Translations under genes and position numbers: made by a program
In this document: piece after piece, positions 23,084 to 31,434 of the stretch
How the letters are laid out: every line of letters begins with the position of its first letter
Position numbering within the stretch: position 1 is the stretch's first letter
DNA from: Aliihoeflea sp052435735
Lineage (GTDB): Bacteria; Pseudomonadota; Alphaproteobacteria; Rhizobiales; Rhizobiaceae
Direction: 5' to 3'
Length of the DNA stretch: 64,000 nt
Assembly (NCBI GenBank): GCA_052435735.1
Contig: JBQVNB010000008.1
Coordinates: 62,001 to 126,000, forward strand
Notes under the pieces: model-generated
What the model was told of the DNA's origin: nothing
Databases searched by the model: none
Seen by the model: only the letters and a program-made list of their open reading frames with translations

Positions 23084-24289
23084 TCAGGTCTCCACATCCT
23101 TGGTCAAATTCGGCTTTCTGAGCTCCCACGTCGAAACCAGAAATGTCGCCATCGTTCCTGACAGATTGACGGCGAGCTGAGCATGTCGGGCCGCAGGCTT
23201 CACCTTTCTTGGCCCCGGGCTGTGGGCGTCACCGATCTTGTTGCGCAGCGAGCCCAAGGATTCGACTACCGATTGGCAGCTTCCAAGAATCTGCTTGAAC
23301 ACGGGTTCCGTGTGGCCGTCCGGAGCTAGATTCAGAATCTTCGCGAGTTTCCGATAGAGGACTGGCAGGTCATCCTTCTCCTCATACGTTTCTCCGTATT
23401 CGATGATGATCCACTTGCACACGTCCTCGAGCAGCGTTCTGGCCAGTGTGATCGCTCCTGCGGGATCGGTATCTCGACGGTCTAGTGCCTGAGTCCATCT
23501 GGCATGCACCGTGTCCGGATCGAAGTCGGCGAGCGCCTGCGAGATTGCGTCATCCGCAGGACTGCCGAGGGCAGCTGGCCGCACCTCGTAAACAGGACTG
23601 CCTGAGAGCCGCCGCACAATGATCAGCCGATAGCCATCATGACGCAGGTGCTCATTGATTGCCGCCGCGAGGTCGGTTTGTACCTCGGTCGATTGCGTGA
23701 GAGGGCTGGTGACTACCTCCAGAAAGCGGAAAAGCTGTCTCTGGGAGCATGTCAGATATCCGACGGCTTCCAACGTCTCACGATTGTCCCAGTCGTTGTT
23801 CCGGACGATGGCGTTGAAGAGATCGTCATCCAACGTCGCTTCAGAAGGCGTGTTGGAGAATGAGACGAAGACCGAGGGCATTTTAGTTGTCGGCCAAACG
23901 CGGCGAATGAAGTCGATAGCTTCGAACTCGGTGCTGTACGACCGCTTATCGAAAAGCGCCATGATGCGGCGACGAGTGAGTTCGGAGACGGAGGCCTGCC
24001 CCGTTTCCTGCAGCTTGGCCAAGGCCTCGGCCAGGTCATAGGAGTCGGCTTCCTCAAGAAGGCGCTGAGCGATCGGGATCAACTCCGCTGCCGATTTCTC
24101 GATCAGTCGCCGTTCTGCATACTTGAATTTGCTCTTGAATGACTCCTCGCGATTCCCGTCTCGCAGTTGGAGACGGCTGCAGAGGGACGGCACCTCGTTG
24201 GCGCTGAAATCGGATATGGCCCCAGCCAATGCATTTCTAAGCTGCTTAACTGCCGCCGTCGGATACTGCTGCGCTGCTTGCTGTTTCAA
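23084..24289 (-). CDS. Abi_C/HEPN-like abortive-infection protein
   Basis: The 401-residue protein resembles abortive-infection proteins. A helical N-terminus (about 1-115) precedes a middle domain (about 120-240) with an HDGYRL...SGSPVYEV segment seen in AbiJ-type N-terminal domains. A C-terminal helical Abi_C-like domain (about 275-385) follows, with LLEDVCKWII and ESLGSLRNKIGDAH. The latter contains R349-x6-H356, the catalytic signature of HEPN ribonucleases. I infer an RNA-cutting effector that stops growth of infected cells. First gene of the three-gene minus-strand set. Confidence 0.7.
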   Translation of the reverse strand: MKQQAAQQYPTAAVKQLRNALAGAISDFSANEVPSLCSRLQLRDGNREESFKSKFKYAERRLIEKSAAELIPIAQRLLEEADSYDLAEALAKLQETGQASVSELTRRRIMALFDKRSYSTEFEAIDFIRRVWPTTKMPSVFVSFSNTPSEATLDDDLFNAIVRNNDWDNRETLEAVGYLTCSQRQLFRFLEVVTSPLTQSTEVQTDLAAAINEHLRHDGYRLIIVRRLSGSPVYEVRPAALGSPADDAISQALADFDPDTVHARWTQALDRRDTDPAGAITLARTLLEDVCKWIIIEYGETYEEKDDLPVLYRKLAKILNLAPDGHTEPVFKQILGSCQSVVESLGSLRNKIGDAHSPGPRKVKPAARHAQLAVNLSGTMATFLVSTWELRKPNLTKDVET

Positions 24290-24634
24290 GCTCCGATTCC
24301 TTTCTCCCTGAATTTACACGCATGCTTGGCGGTCGTGCCAGAGGCTCGCTCCAAATCCTCTACTTCTTTGTTCTATTTCCGTTCTACGCCTGACTTCGAA
24401 CCGGGTCTCGTCTGCGAGCATGCCCAAGCCGATGCGGATGTCCGCAATTCAGTGACGGCCACTGACGCCCGTCTGGCTGCGGCCCCGCGCAGCAAAGGCA
24501 GCTTTCAGGAAATCGCCAGTGATCTAGAACGTCCACAATGGGGTCGAAAGCCGACGCGCAAACGAATGCGTTCACAGCATCCTTTTTCCGGCACACAATC
24601 CCGGTTGTTCAGACCACTAGTCATTATCGTGGTC
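24290..24634. other. gene-free stretch upstream of the HEPN gene
   Basis: Short frames exist on both strands but none has a ribosome site or recognisable content. It must hold the promoter of the HEPN-PIN genes unless they are read through from the XRE regulator. No terminator or repeat seen. Confidence 0.5.
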
Positions 24635-24886
24635 TTAAACACGCACTTGGGGTACGAGGCGGAACCCTTCCCCTCTATCGCCCGTCGCGGGGAGCCATTC
24701 GATGCCTTGGAGCTCCAGCGCCGCCACGACTTTGACGTAAAGCGGGCGGCGCACCGATGACGCGTCTGCTTCCAACTTTTGCACGGTGTCCTTGGAAACA
24801 CCGGCTAGGGTAGCCAAATCGTCTTGCTTCAAACCAAGAGCGACCCGGGCAGCTTTCAGTAGCTTAGCATCGTGGATAACAACCAT
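24635..24886 (-). CDS. XRE-family HTH transcriptional regulator
   Basis: The 83-residue protein consists of a Cro/C1-type helix-turn-helix domain (about 9-60), with LKQDDLATLAGVSKDTVQKLE as the recognition region, and a short C-terminal stretch. Regulators of this size commonly control phage-defence or toxin genes. The ATG at 24886 is preferred over an upstream GTG. Two palindromic operator-like sites (24930-24942 and 24985-24997) lie upstream, shared with the divergent gene at 25096, so it probably represses itself and that gene. Confidence 0.75.
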   Translation of the reverse strand: MVVIHDAKLLKAARVALGLKQDDLATLAGVSKDTVQKLEADASSVRRPLYVKVVAALELQGIEWLPATGDRGEGFRLVPQVRV

Positions 24887-24929
24887 GGCAGCCACCGGTG
24901 GGACCAGCCCTTGGTGGTGTCAAGAATCC

Positions 24930-24997
24930 AAGGATAAAAACCCTTGCATACCCGTTTCATGCGGGTTATTGCCTGCTTCCAGAAGGTTTTAATCCTT
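24930..24997. promoter_or_regulatory. paired palindromic operators for the XRE regulator
   Basis: AAGGATAAAAACC (24930-24942) and GGTTTTAATCCTT (24985-24997) are inverted copies with one mismatch. Each also sits in its own short palindrome of the form AAGG-N7-CCTT. They lie between the XRE gene and the divergent gene at 25096. Binding is inferred. Confidence 0.55.
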
Positions 24998-25095
24998 GCC
25001 ATACGACCGCAGCCCGTCTCTTGGATAGGTGCCGAGTTCGTGGAGCCCACGCAGGCATGTGGAGTGCGATGGCCATAGTTGCTTGAGGTCGAAAC

Positions 25096-25554
25096 ATGAC
25101 TACTGACTGGCGAAAAGTGGGTACTGGACGGTTCAAAGGATCCGAACGCCTGGCCGGATCAAGGAAGTGGAACCTACGAGAGCTGTTGGTCAATCTGGAG
25201 GAGGCAATCCATGAGCTTGAAGCCGAACGGATCGAATGGGCCGAACCTTCGATCGAAAAATTTCGACGCGCCAGGCAGGCAGTCTCGAACCTGATTTCGG
25301 TTGATGGCCGTATCGGTTCACTGCTGCATGAGGGGGATCAACCCCCACGACTATCCGACTGGTCTATTTTCGAGGACGAGTACGACAATCCGCGTTTGAA
25401 GGGATTGGTCTCCGGCCATCCGTTGCTCACTGGAACAGGGCGGCCGATCTATACTTCGCTACTGCTCTACGTCGATCTTGAACAAGGCTTCGCACGAACT
25501 CTTTCGCGCTTCTACATGCTTGGCGGACAATCGGGGAAAAGGCACGATGCTTGA
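25096..25554 (+). CDS. hypothetical protein, 152 residues
   Basis: No family recognised. The protein is polar, with a charged helical segment (about 27-60, LLVNLEEAIHELEAE) and no membrane helix or signal peptide. It is divergent from the XRE regulator and faces the operator pair, and its stop overlaps the start of the next gene, so the two form a unit. Base composition is like that of the neighbouring accessory genes. Confidence 0.5.
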   Translation: MTTDWRKVGTGRFKGSERLAGSRKWNLRELLVNLEEAIHELEAERIEWAEPSIEKFRRARQAVSNLISVDGRIGSLLHEGDQPPRLSDWSIFEDEYDNPRLKGLVSGHPLLTGTGRPIYTSLLLYVDLEQGFARTLSRFYMLGGQSGKRHDA

Positions 25555-26323
25555 GGCTGTCGATGTTGACCGTTGGACCTTGATCAGTTTCCGCTCAGCA
25601 AGCGAAACGCCATTTTTTGTCGTTATAGGCCTGGACTTCCAGGGCACCGGGTTGTGCTCGGAAAGGTTGGAAATGCTTACATTGCCGGTTGACGGCGAAG
25701 TTGGCCAGCAATTGGACGCCGAGCACCCTGTGCACCATGGTTCGTGCCTCACGGTCACGGACTCCCTACATGCGCGATACAGGCTTCTTGGGCGGGCCCC
25801 GAAAGGTGAGATTTCATGGCCAGCCCTCGAGGCGCTCCTGAATTGGTGTAGTGACAGGTACGGGGTTGGGGATTTCGGGATCGGGACTCTTTCGGGGTTG
25901 AAAGATGCGATCTCGCGGTCAGGAAAACTTCGCCCGGCGGATCATGCGAACCCCGTTTCACCCGGTATCGCTACCAGGCTGTTGGCCCAGCAGCACAAGC
26001 GCGGAAGCGATCGATCACTGCAAGAGGATGCAGGGCCTAATGAGATCACCTGTCTTGACTGCGGATGGATCTCCTACGCAGTAACGCGCGCCGAAGCGGA
26101 GAGGATGATCGAGTCCTTCAACAGGTATTTCGATCGCCTCCCATCTAAGGATCAACAACGCTTTTATGCTGGAAGGCGCGCCGACCTGTCATCCTACCGG
26201 TGCATAAACTGCGGGAACGGTGATGACTTACGCTTCCGTCCTGCAAGAGCATCCGACAGTCCGTATGGGGTCACGGTGAACCCTGTCGTATGTGACCGCC
26301 TCGCTGCACCGAACGCCGAATAG
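25547..26323 (+). CDS. hypothetical protein with zinc-ribbon-like tail
   Basis: The 258-residue protein has an N-terminal part of unknown type (1-160) and a C-terminal pair of CxxC motifs (C169/C172 and C219/C222) about 47 residues apart, as in a zinc-binding knuckle pair. The ATG at 25547 lies 8 bases inside the end of the previous gene and has an AAGG site, so the pair is translationally coupled. I do not recognise the family. Its place next to an XRE regulator and a defence-like set allows a role in that system, but this is not shown. Confidence 0.5.
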   Translation: MLEAVDVDRWTLISFRSASETPFFVVIGLDFQGTGLCSERLEMLTLPVDGEVGQQLDAEHPVHHGSCLTVTDSLHARYRLLGRAPKGEISWPALEALLNWCSDRYGVGDFGIGTLSGLKDAISRSGKLRPADHANPVSPGIATRLLAQQHKRGSDRSLQEDAGPNEITCLDCGWISYAVTRAEAERMIESFNRYFDRLPSKDQQRFYAGRRADLSSYRCINCGNGDDLRFRPARASDSPYGVTVNPVVCDRLAAPNAE

Positions 26324-26432
26324 ATGCCACAGGCTCTAATCGAAATTCCACCAGTCAAACGCCCGCACCCGCGAACTTGAGTACACGTTCCCCCAAGCTC
26401 CTCAGGACGAGGCATCACGGAGAGGCCGGCTC

Positions 26433-27269
26433 ATGCGACTGTGGATTTGGAGTGACCTGCACTGCGAAATGCAATCCGTGCAATATCCGCTCCACGCTCC
26501 AGCAGGGGCAGACGCTATCGTCATAGCGGGCGACCTGACCCACGCCGAAAGAGTAGGGGCTGAACTGCGGTTGATTGTTGATCGCTACGGCCTGCCAGTG
26601 GTCTTCGTGCCGGGCAATCACGAGTATTATGTTCACCCTCATCGCTCAGGCTACCGCCGTGGAATCCTGAATGATCGCCTGACTATGAGCCGACTCTCCC
26701 ACGACCTCCGTGACGCGGGCCAGCTCGTGTACGTTCTCGATGATAGCGAAATTGTTCTCGGAGATGTCCGATTTCTTGGTGCGACGCTTTGGACAGATTA
26801 CGCTCGCCACAACAATGGAAGTGGCATTAGGAACTGTCCGAGGAGAACCATTGCTGCAAACATGAAGGACGCCGAAGAATCGATTCCGGACTATGGACGA
26901 ATACCCGGTTTGGACGCGCAAGCGGTTCTCACCATGCATCGAGAATCCAAAGCGTTCCTGCGGTCATCCCTTTACGGGCAACATGCCGGAAAAACGGTGG
27001 TGGTTAGCCATCATGTTCCACATCCGGCAGGTGAGCCGCCATTCTACCGGAATTCTCGGCTGAGTTGTTGCTTTACGAGTTCGGCAGATGCATTCGGTGA
27101 CATCCTGTCAGATGGACGTGGTCCCGAACTTTGGGTGTATGGTCACACACATCGAGCGCACAGTCAGACAGTTGGCCGGACATGCCTCGTTTGCAATCCC
27201 TACGGGTACAGGCATCGCTCGGACGAGCAGGACAACGGATTCTCGTGGCATATCACAATTGATCTGTAA
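26433..27269 (+). CDS. calcineurin-like metallophosphoesterase
   Basis: The 278-residue protein has all metallophosphoesterase motifs: D8-x-H10 in WSDLH, GDL at 33-35, GNHE at 61-64, SHH and GHTHRAH. These bind two metal ions and cut phosphate esters. The substrate is unknown; relatives include nucleases, cyclic-nucleotide phosphodiesterases and phosphatases. The gene lies in the accessory block between unknown genes and gapR, with its own 109-base upstream gap. Confidence 0.8.
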   Translation: MRLWIWSDLHCEMQSVQYPLHAPAGADAIVIAGDLTHAERVGAELRLIVDRYGLPVVFVPGNHEYYVHPHRSGYRRGILNDRLTMSRLSHDLRDAGQLVYVLDDSEIVLGDVRFLGATLWTDYARHNNGSGIRNCPRRTIAANMKDAEESIPDYGRIPGLDAQAVLTMHRESKAFLRSSLYGQHAGKTVVVSHHVPHPAGEPPFYRNSRLSCCFTSSADAFGDILSDGRGPELWVYGHTHRAHSQTVGRTCLVCNPYGYRHRSDEQDNGFSWHITIDL

Positions 27270-27440
27270 TCCGGCGAATTGGCAAAGAAACCTATGCAGA
27301 ATTGATCAGCGGGCCGACGTGAAATCGAACCGAAGTATTCGTGATGGTGAGGGCCCCGGGCAAAGGTGGTCGGCGATCCGCGCGGTCGTTGCTCGGGGTC
27401 CTTCACATGTCACTGCATTCTAGTTGAGGCTGGTGCCGAT

Positions 27441-27698
27441 CTACATGCCAAGTGCGGCCTTGTAGAGTTCCAGAATTGCCTCGGCCTCCTGGCGATCCGA
27501 AGGGTCCTGCTTTCTCAATCGGACGAGCTGACGGATGGCCGAAACTTCGAACCCGGTGCCTTTGGCCTCCGCGTAAACCTCCTTGATGTCGTCGGCCAAA
27601 GCCTTCTTCTCTTCTTCGAGACGTTCGATCCGCTCAATGAACGCGCGGAGTTGGCCGGCCGCTACCTCATGCGTGCTGTCAGAAACTTCATCTACCAC
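27441..27698 (-). CDS. GapR-like DNA-binding protein (DUF2312)
   Basis: The 85-residue protein matches the full length and pattern of GapR/DUF2312 (AGQLRAFIERIERLEEEKK at 14-32, DPSDRQEAEAILELYKAALGM at the C-terminus). In Caulobacter GapR binds overtwisted AT-rich DNA ahead of replication forks. The start appears to be a GTG with a weak ribosome site. A second, shorter copy follows at 27835-27984. This full-length copy may be the functional one or a transferred paralogue. Confidence 0.8.
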   Translation of the reverse strand: MVDEVSDSTHEVAAGQLRAFIERIERLEEEKKALADDIKEVYAEAKGTGFEVSAIRQLVRLRKQDPSDRQEAEAILELYKAALGM

Positions 27699-27725
27699 TT
27701 GTCTGTGTCCATTTAAACGTCTTGG

Positions 27726-27740
27726 AGGACCTAAGGTCCT
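27726..27740. repeat. short palindrome between the two gapR-like genes
   Basis: AGGACC and GGTCCT flank TAA. It may be an operator or chance; no T-run. Confidence 0.3.
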
Positions 27741-27834
27741 GATTGCTCGTAACTACAATAGCGCTGCGTACAACAGCTACATGTAGCGTGTTAAGCGCCT
27801 GAAACTAAACACGTGCTACAGATTTGGGGAGGGA

Positions 27835-27984
27835 TCAGTAGCCGCGGCCCTTGGCCTCGGCCATCACTTCCTTGATGTCGTCCTGAAGGGCGGTCTTTTC
27901 CTCTTCGAGGCGCTCGACGCGCTCGATCAACTGGCGCAGTTCTGCCGCTGCGACCGTATCCTGCGTTGCTGTTACGTCATCCAT
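27835..27984 (-). CDS. truncated GapR-like protein, 49 residues
   Basis: The product matches the N-terminal coiled-coil half of GapR/DUF2312 (ELRQLIERVERLEEEK at 15-30, DDIKEVMAEAKG at 35-46) but ends at residue 49, where the full-length paralogue at 27441 continues for some 36 residues. The ATG has a GAGG site 7 bases upstream, so it is likely still translated. It sits beside DUF1244. The lost part is the C-terminal half, including the conserved tail of the family. It may form mixed dimers or be decaying. Confidence 0.65.
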   Translation of the reverse strand: MDDVTATQDTVAAAELRQLIERVERLEEEKTALQDDIKEVMAEAKGRGY

Positions 27985-28106
27985 TGTCGACCTCGTCTGC
28001 GCTGCGGCGCATCGCCCGCGCCTTTGAATGGGAACTCGCCTCGCCGGACCTGTCGAGTCGCGGGGCGAGGGATCGGGCGCTTGGTTGCCTCAGTGCCGCC
28101 AACGGG

Positions 28107-28415
28107 TCAATGGTCTTTCGGGCGGTTGGTCTCGAATGCGGCCAATTGTGATCCGCTCGCCTCTTTCTGGTGCTTCGCCTGCCACTCGCCATAGGGCATG
28201 CCGTAGACGATCTCGCGCGACTGTTCCTTGGAAAGCGCGACGCCGTCGGCCTCGGCCGCGTCGCGATACCAGTTGGAGAGGCAGTTGCGGCAGAAGCCGG
28301 CAAGGTTCATCAAATCGATGTTCTGGACGTCGCTGCGCTCGCGCAGATGGGAAAGCAGCCGGCGGAAGGCCGCCGCCTCGTAGGCTTCGCGTTGCTTGTC
28401 GGAAAGGTCCGTCAT
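28107..28415 (-). CDS. DUF1244 family protein
   Basis: The 102-residue soluble protein has the conserved DUF1244 features: a helical N-terminus, the segment NIDLMNLAGFCRNCLSNWY (about 32-50) with two Cys, and IVYGMPYGEWQAKHQ. The function is not known; the family is widespread in proteobacteria. Its ATG overlaps the stop of the N-formylglutamate amidohydrolase gene (ATGA), so they are coupled. Confidence 0.85.
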   Translation of the reverse strand: MTDLSDKQREAYEAAAFRRLLSHLRERSDVQNIDLMNLAGFCRNCLSNWYRDAAEADGVALSKEQSREIVYGMPYGEWQAKHQKEASGSQLAAFETNRPKDH

Positions 28416-29227
28416 CGCTTTGCTCCTTCGAATACCGGTCCGGTGCGAGAACCGAACTGCTGCGCGACATGAATGTCGGGATCGGCATTGATCGCGTCAA
28501 GGATCGGCGCCAGCCGGTCGGACCACGCATCGGCCCCGGCCTGGTCCGCGATCAGGTCCTGCCGAATCTCGATCAGGAGATGGGCGTAGCCCTCGACAAT
28601 GGCGTGCTTGAACATCGTATCGCCGCGCAGCGCGCCGTCATAGGGCTCGTTGTCGCCGACCGTCAGCGCCGGGTCGGCGCGAAGCGCGGCCAGCATCGGT
28701 TCGACCGCGCGCGGGTCCGAATCCCACAGAATGCCGATCTCCCACGGGCGGCGCCTGCCCTGCATGTGCGGCGTGAAGGAATGGATGGAGACGATGAAGG
28801 GCGCGGCGCCGCTCGCATGGGCGACGGAGGAAACCAGCGCGCCGACCGCATCGTGATAGGGCCGGTAGTAGCGCTCCAGCCGGCGCTCGCGCTCGGCCCC
28901 GCTCATCGGATAATTCGCCGGGACGATGGTGCCGTCATAAAGCTGGCGGATCAGCGTCGGATCGTCCTCGCCGCGATTGGGGTCGATGAGGAGGCGCGAA
29001 TAGGCGGCCATAGCCGCAGGGGCGCGAAGCCGTGCGGCAAGCCCGCGCGTGACCATCTCGACGCCGATGTCGTAGGCGATGTGACGGGAAAATTCGCTCG
29101 CGGGCAGGCCGAGATCGCCATATTCGTCAGGCAGCGCGTTGCGCGCATGATCGGCCAGCAGGACGAGCCCGCGCGTGCGATCCTCCTCGACGAGTTCGAC
29201 GGGATTGAAAAGGGCGTCGCGCGTCAT
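28412..29227 (-). CDS. N-formylglutamate amidohydrolase family protein
   Basis: The 271-residue protein matches N-formylglutamate amidohydrolases, which release formate and glutamate in the last step of one histidine-degradation route. Visible motifs include LLADHARNALP (about 22-32), LIDPNRGEDD and SIHSFTP, and EIRQDLI near the end. The ATG at 29227 starts at the usual family N-terminus; the longer frame upstream is unsupported. No other hut gene is present, so a different formyl-amide or ester substrate is possible. Confidence 0.8.
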   Translation of the reverse strand: MTRDALFNPVELVEEDRTRGLVLLADHARNALPDEYGDLGLPASEFSRHIAYDIGVEMVTRGLAARLRAPAAMAAYSRLLIDPNRGEDDPTLIRQLYDGTIVPANYPMSGAERERRLERYYRPYHDAVGALVSSVAHASGAAPFIVSIHSFTPHMQGRRRPWEIGILWDSDPRAVEPMLAALRADPALTVGDNEPYDGALRGDTMFKHAIVEGYAHLLIEIRQDLIADQAGADAWSDRLAPILDAINADPDIHVAQQFGSRTGPVFEGAKR

Positions 29228-29416
29228 GGAAGGGCGGGTCCTCGTGGGTCTGGGGCAGGCGTCGTGCCTGTCATGGACGAAAGACCGTGTGCGGCGCAAG
29301 GCTGGTGCAATGTCATCCATGCGACAAGATCATGGCTGACGATCGGCCTAAATCGATTTGTGCTTCGCCCTTCGCGCGTTGACAAGGTCCGGCCGATTGC
29401 CGAAAAGGTTGAAACC

Positions 29417-29995
29417 ATGCTGATTTCACGCTTCCTGCGCGCCCCACGATCCATCGTCCGATGGTGTCGCGGCCGCGTGCCGCTTCTGGCGATCGCCGCG
29501 GGGCTCGGCCTTGGCGCGGGCGCCACCCCCGCCCTCGCCGATTTCCGCGTCTGCAACGCGACGCAAAGCCTCGTCGGCGTCGCCATCGGCTACCGCGCGC
29601 AGGTGGGCTGGGTGACCGAGGGCTGGTGGCACATCGAGGCTTCGAGCTGCAAGACGCTGATCGAGGGCGCCCTCGCCTCTCGCTACTATTATCTCTACGC
29701 CGAGGACGCCCAGCGCGGCGGGCGCTGGGAGGGCGAGGTCAACATGTGCGTGGCCGAGCGCGAGTTCAAGATTTCCGGCCCCGGCGACTGCTTCGCCCGC
29801 GGCTTCCAGCGCGCCGGCTTCCAGGAATACGACACGCGCGAGCAGTCGAGCTGGATGGTGCAATTGACCGACGAGCCTGCCGGCGACGGCATACCCTCCG
29901 TCACCGGAGGCACCCCGCCACGCAATGGCGCGACACCGAACGGCGCAACGCCGAGTGCGGCCCCCAACGGCGCAACGCCGGGTGAGACACAATGA
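29417..29995 (+). CDS. exported DUF1036 protein with NGATP repeats
   Basis: The 192-residue protein has a signal peptide (about 20-42, ending in ALA), a DUF1036 domain (about 43-150) with GWVTEGWWHIE and Cys residues, and a Pro/Thr tail with repeated NGATP units (about 170-190). An AAGG site lies 8 bases before the ATG. Its stop overlaps the pyruvate-kinase start (ATGA), an arrangement common in rhizobia. DUF1036 function is unknown. Confidence 0.8.
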   Translation: MLISRFLRAPRSIVRWCRGRVPLLAIAAGLGLGAGATPALADFRVCNATQSLVGVAIGYRAQVGWVTEGWWHIEASSCKTLIEGALASRYYYLYAEDAQRGGRWEGEVNMCVAEREFKISGPGDCFARGFQRAGFQEYDTREQSSWMVQLTDEPAGDGIPSVTGGTPPRNGATPNGATPSAAPNGATPGETQ

Positions 29996-31428
29996 GACGC
30001 AGCCGCAAGGTCAAGATACTCGCGACGCTCGGGCCGGCATCGTCCGACGAGCCGATGATCCGCAAGCTCTTCGATGCGGGGGCCGACGTCTTCCGCATCA
30101 ATATGAGCCATTCGAGCCACGAACTGATGCGCACGCTGGTCGCAAGGCTGCGCAAGGTCGAATCCGAGGTCGGCCGCCCCATCGGCATTCTCGCCGACCT
30201 GCAGGGACCGAAGCTGCGCGTCGGCAAGTTCGCCAACGGAGCGGAGACGCTGGAAATCGGCCAGAGCTTTACGCTCGACGACGATCCCGCGCCGGGAACG
30301 AACCGCCGCGTCCAGCTCCCTCACCCCGAAATCCTGTCCTCGGTCGAGCCTGGCCACCGGCTGCTGATCGACGATGGCCGCCTGGCGCTGCGCGTCGAGA
30401 AGACGGACGGCAAGAAGGTGCGCTGCATCGTGCTTTCCGGCACGAAGATTTCCGACCGCAAGGGCGTGTCGCTGCCCGACACCGAACTGCCAGTCGGCGC
30501 GCTGACCGAAAAGGACCGCAAGGACCTCGACGCCGTTCTGGCGACCGGCGTCGACTGGGTGGCGCTGTCCTTCGTCCAGAGGCCCGAGGACATCGCCGAA
30601 GTGCGAAAGATCGCACGCGGCCGCGCATCGATCATGTCCAAGATCGAGAAGCCGCAGGCCGTCGCCCGGCTCGCGGAAATCATCGAATTGTCGGACGCGC
30701 TGATGGTCGCGCGCGGCGATCTCGGCGTCGAAATGCCGCTCGAGGCGGTGCCGGGCATTCAGAAGCAGATCACGCGCGCCGCGCGCCGCGCCGGCAAGCC
30801 CGTCGTCGTCGCGACCCAGATGCTGGAATCGATGATCTCAGCCCCGGTGCCGACGCGCGCGGAAGTCTCGGACGTGTCGATCGCCGTCTTCGAGGGCGCC
30901 GATGCCGTCATGCTCTCGGCCGAATCGGCCGCCGGCCAATATCCGGTCGAGGCCGTCTCGACGATGAACGCGATCGCCGTCCAGGTCGAACGCGATCCGC
31001 TTTATCCGGGCATCATCAATGCCCAGCGCACCGAACCCGACGCGACGGGACCGGATGCCATCGCGCTCGCCGCGCGCCAGATCGCCGACACGCTGAACCT
31101 GGCCGCCATCGTCTGCTACACCGGATCGGGCACGACCGGCCTGCGCGTCGCGCGCGAGCGCCCGCAGGTGCCGATCATCGCCCTGTCGCCGGTGATCGAG
31201 ACGGCGCGGCGGCTGTCGCTCCTGTGGGGCACGCACTGCGTGGTGACGGAGGATGCGAGCGACCTCGACGACGTCGTCGACCGCGCCTGTCGCATCGCCC
31301 ACCGCGAGGAATTCGGCGGACCGGGCGACCGGATCATCATCACCGCCGGCGTGCCGCTCCGCACCCCCGGCGCAACCAACATGCTGCGGATCGCCTATAT
31401 AGGCTCGGACGGCAAAGGCGGGTTGTAG
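29992..31428 (+). CDS. pyk: pyruvate kinase
   Basis: The 478-residue enzyme converts phosphoenolpyruvate and ADP to pyruvate and ATP in the last step of glycolysis. Motifs: RINMSH near 36-41, LADLQGPKLRVG, the active-site MSKIEKPQAV with its catalytic Lys, MVARGDLGVE and ATQMLESM. The C-terminal domain with the allosteric site is complete (TGSGTTGLRVA). It begins inside the end of the DUF1036 gene (ATGA) and is convergent with pgk, 6 bases apart. Confidence 0.95.
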   Translation: MRRSRKVKILATLGPASSDEPMIRKLFDAGADVFRINMSHSSHELMRTLVARLRKVESEVGRPIGILADLQGPKLRVGKFANGAETLEIGQSFTLDDDPAPGTNRRVQLPHPEILSSVEPGHRLLIDDGRLALRVEKTDGKKVRCIVLSGTKISDRKGVSLPDTELPVGALTEKDRKDLDAVLATGVDWVALSFVQRPEDIAEVRKIARGRASIMSKIEKPQAVARLAEIIELSDALMVARGDLGVEMPLEAVPGIQKQITRAARRAGKPVVVATQMLESMISAPVPTRAEVSDVSIAVFEGADAVMLSAESAAGQYPVEAVSTMNAIAVQVERDPLYPGIINAQRTEPDATGPDAIALAARQIADTLNLAAIVCYTGSGTTGLRVARERPQVPIIALSPVIETARRLSLLWGTHCVVTEDASDLDDVVDRACRIAHREEFGGPGDRIIITAGVPLRTPGATNMLRIAYIGSDGKGGL

Positions 31429-31434
31429 GCCCGC

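Noticed and set aside
24290..24634. Possible small genes in the gap upstream of the HEPN gene
   Set aside because: Frames lack ribosome sites and any recognisable sequence.
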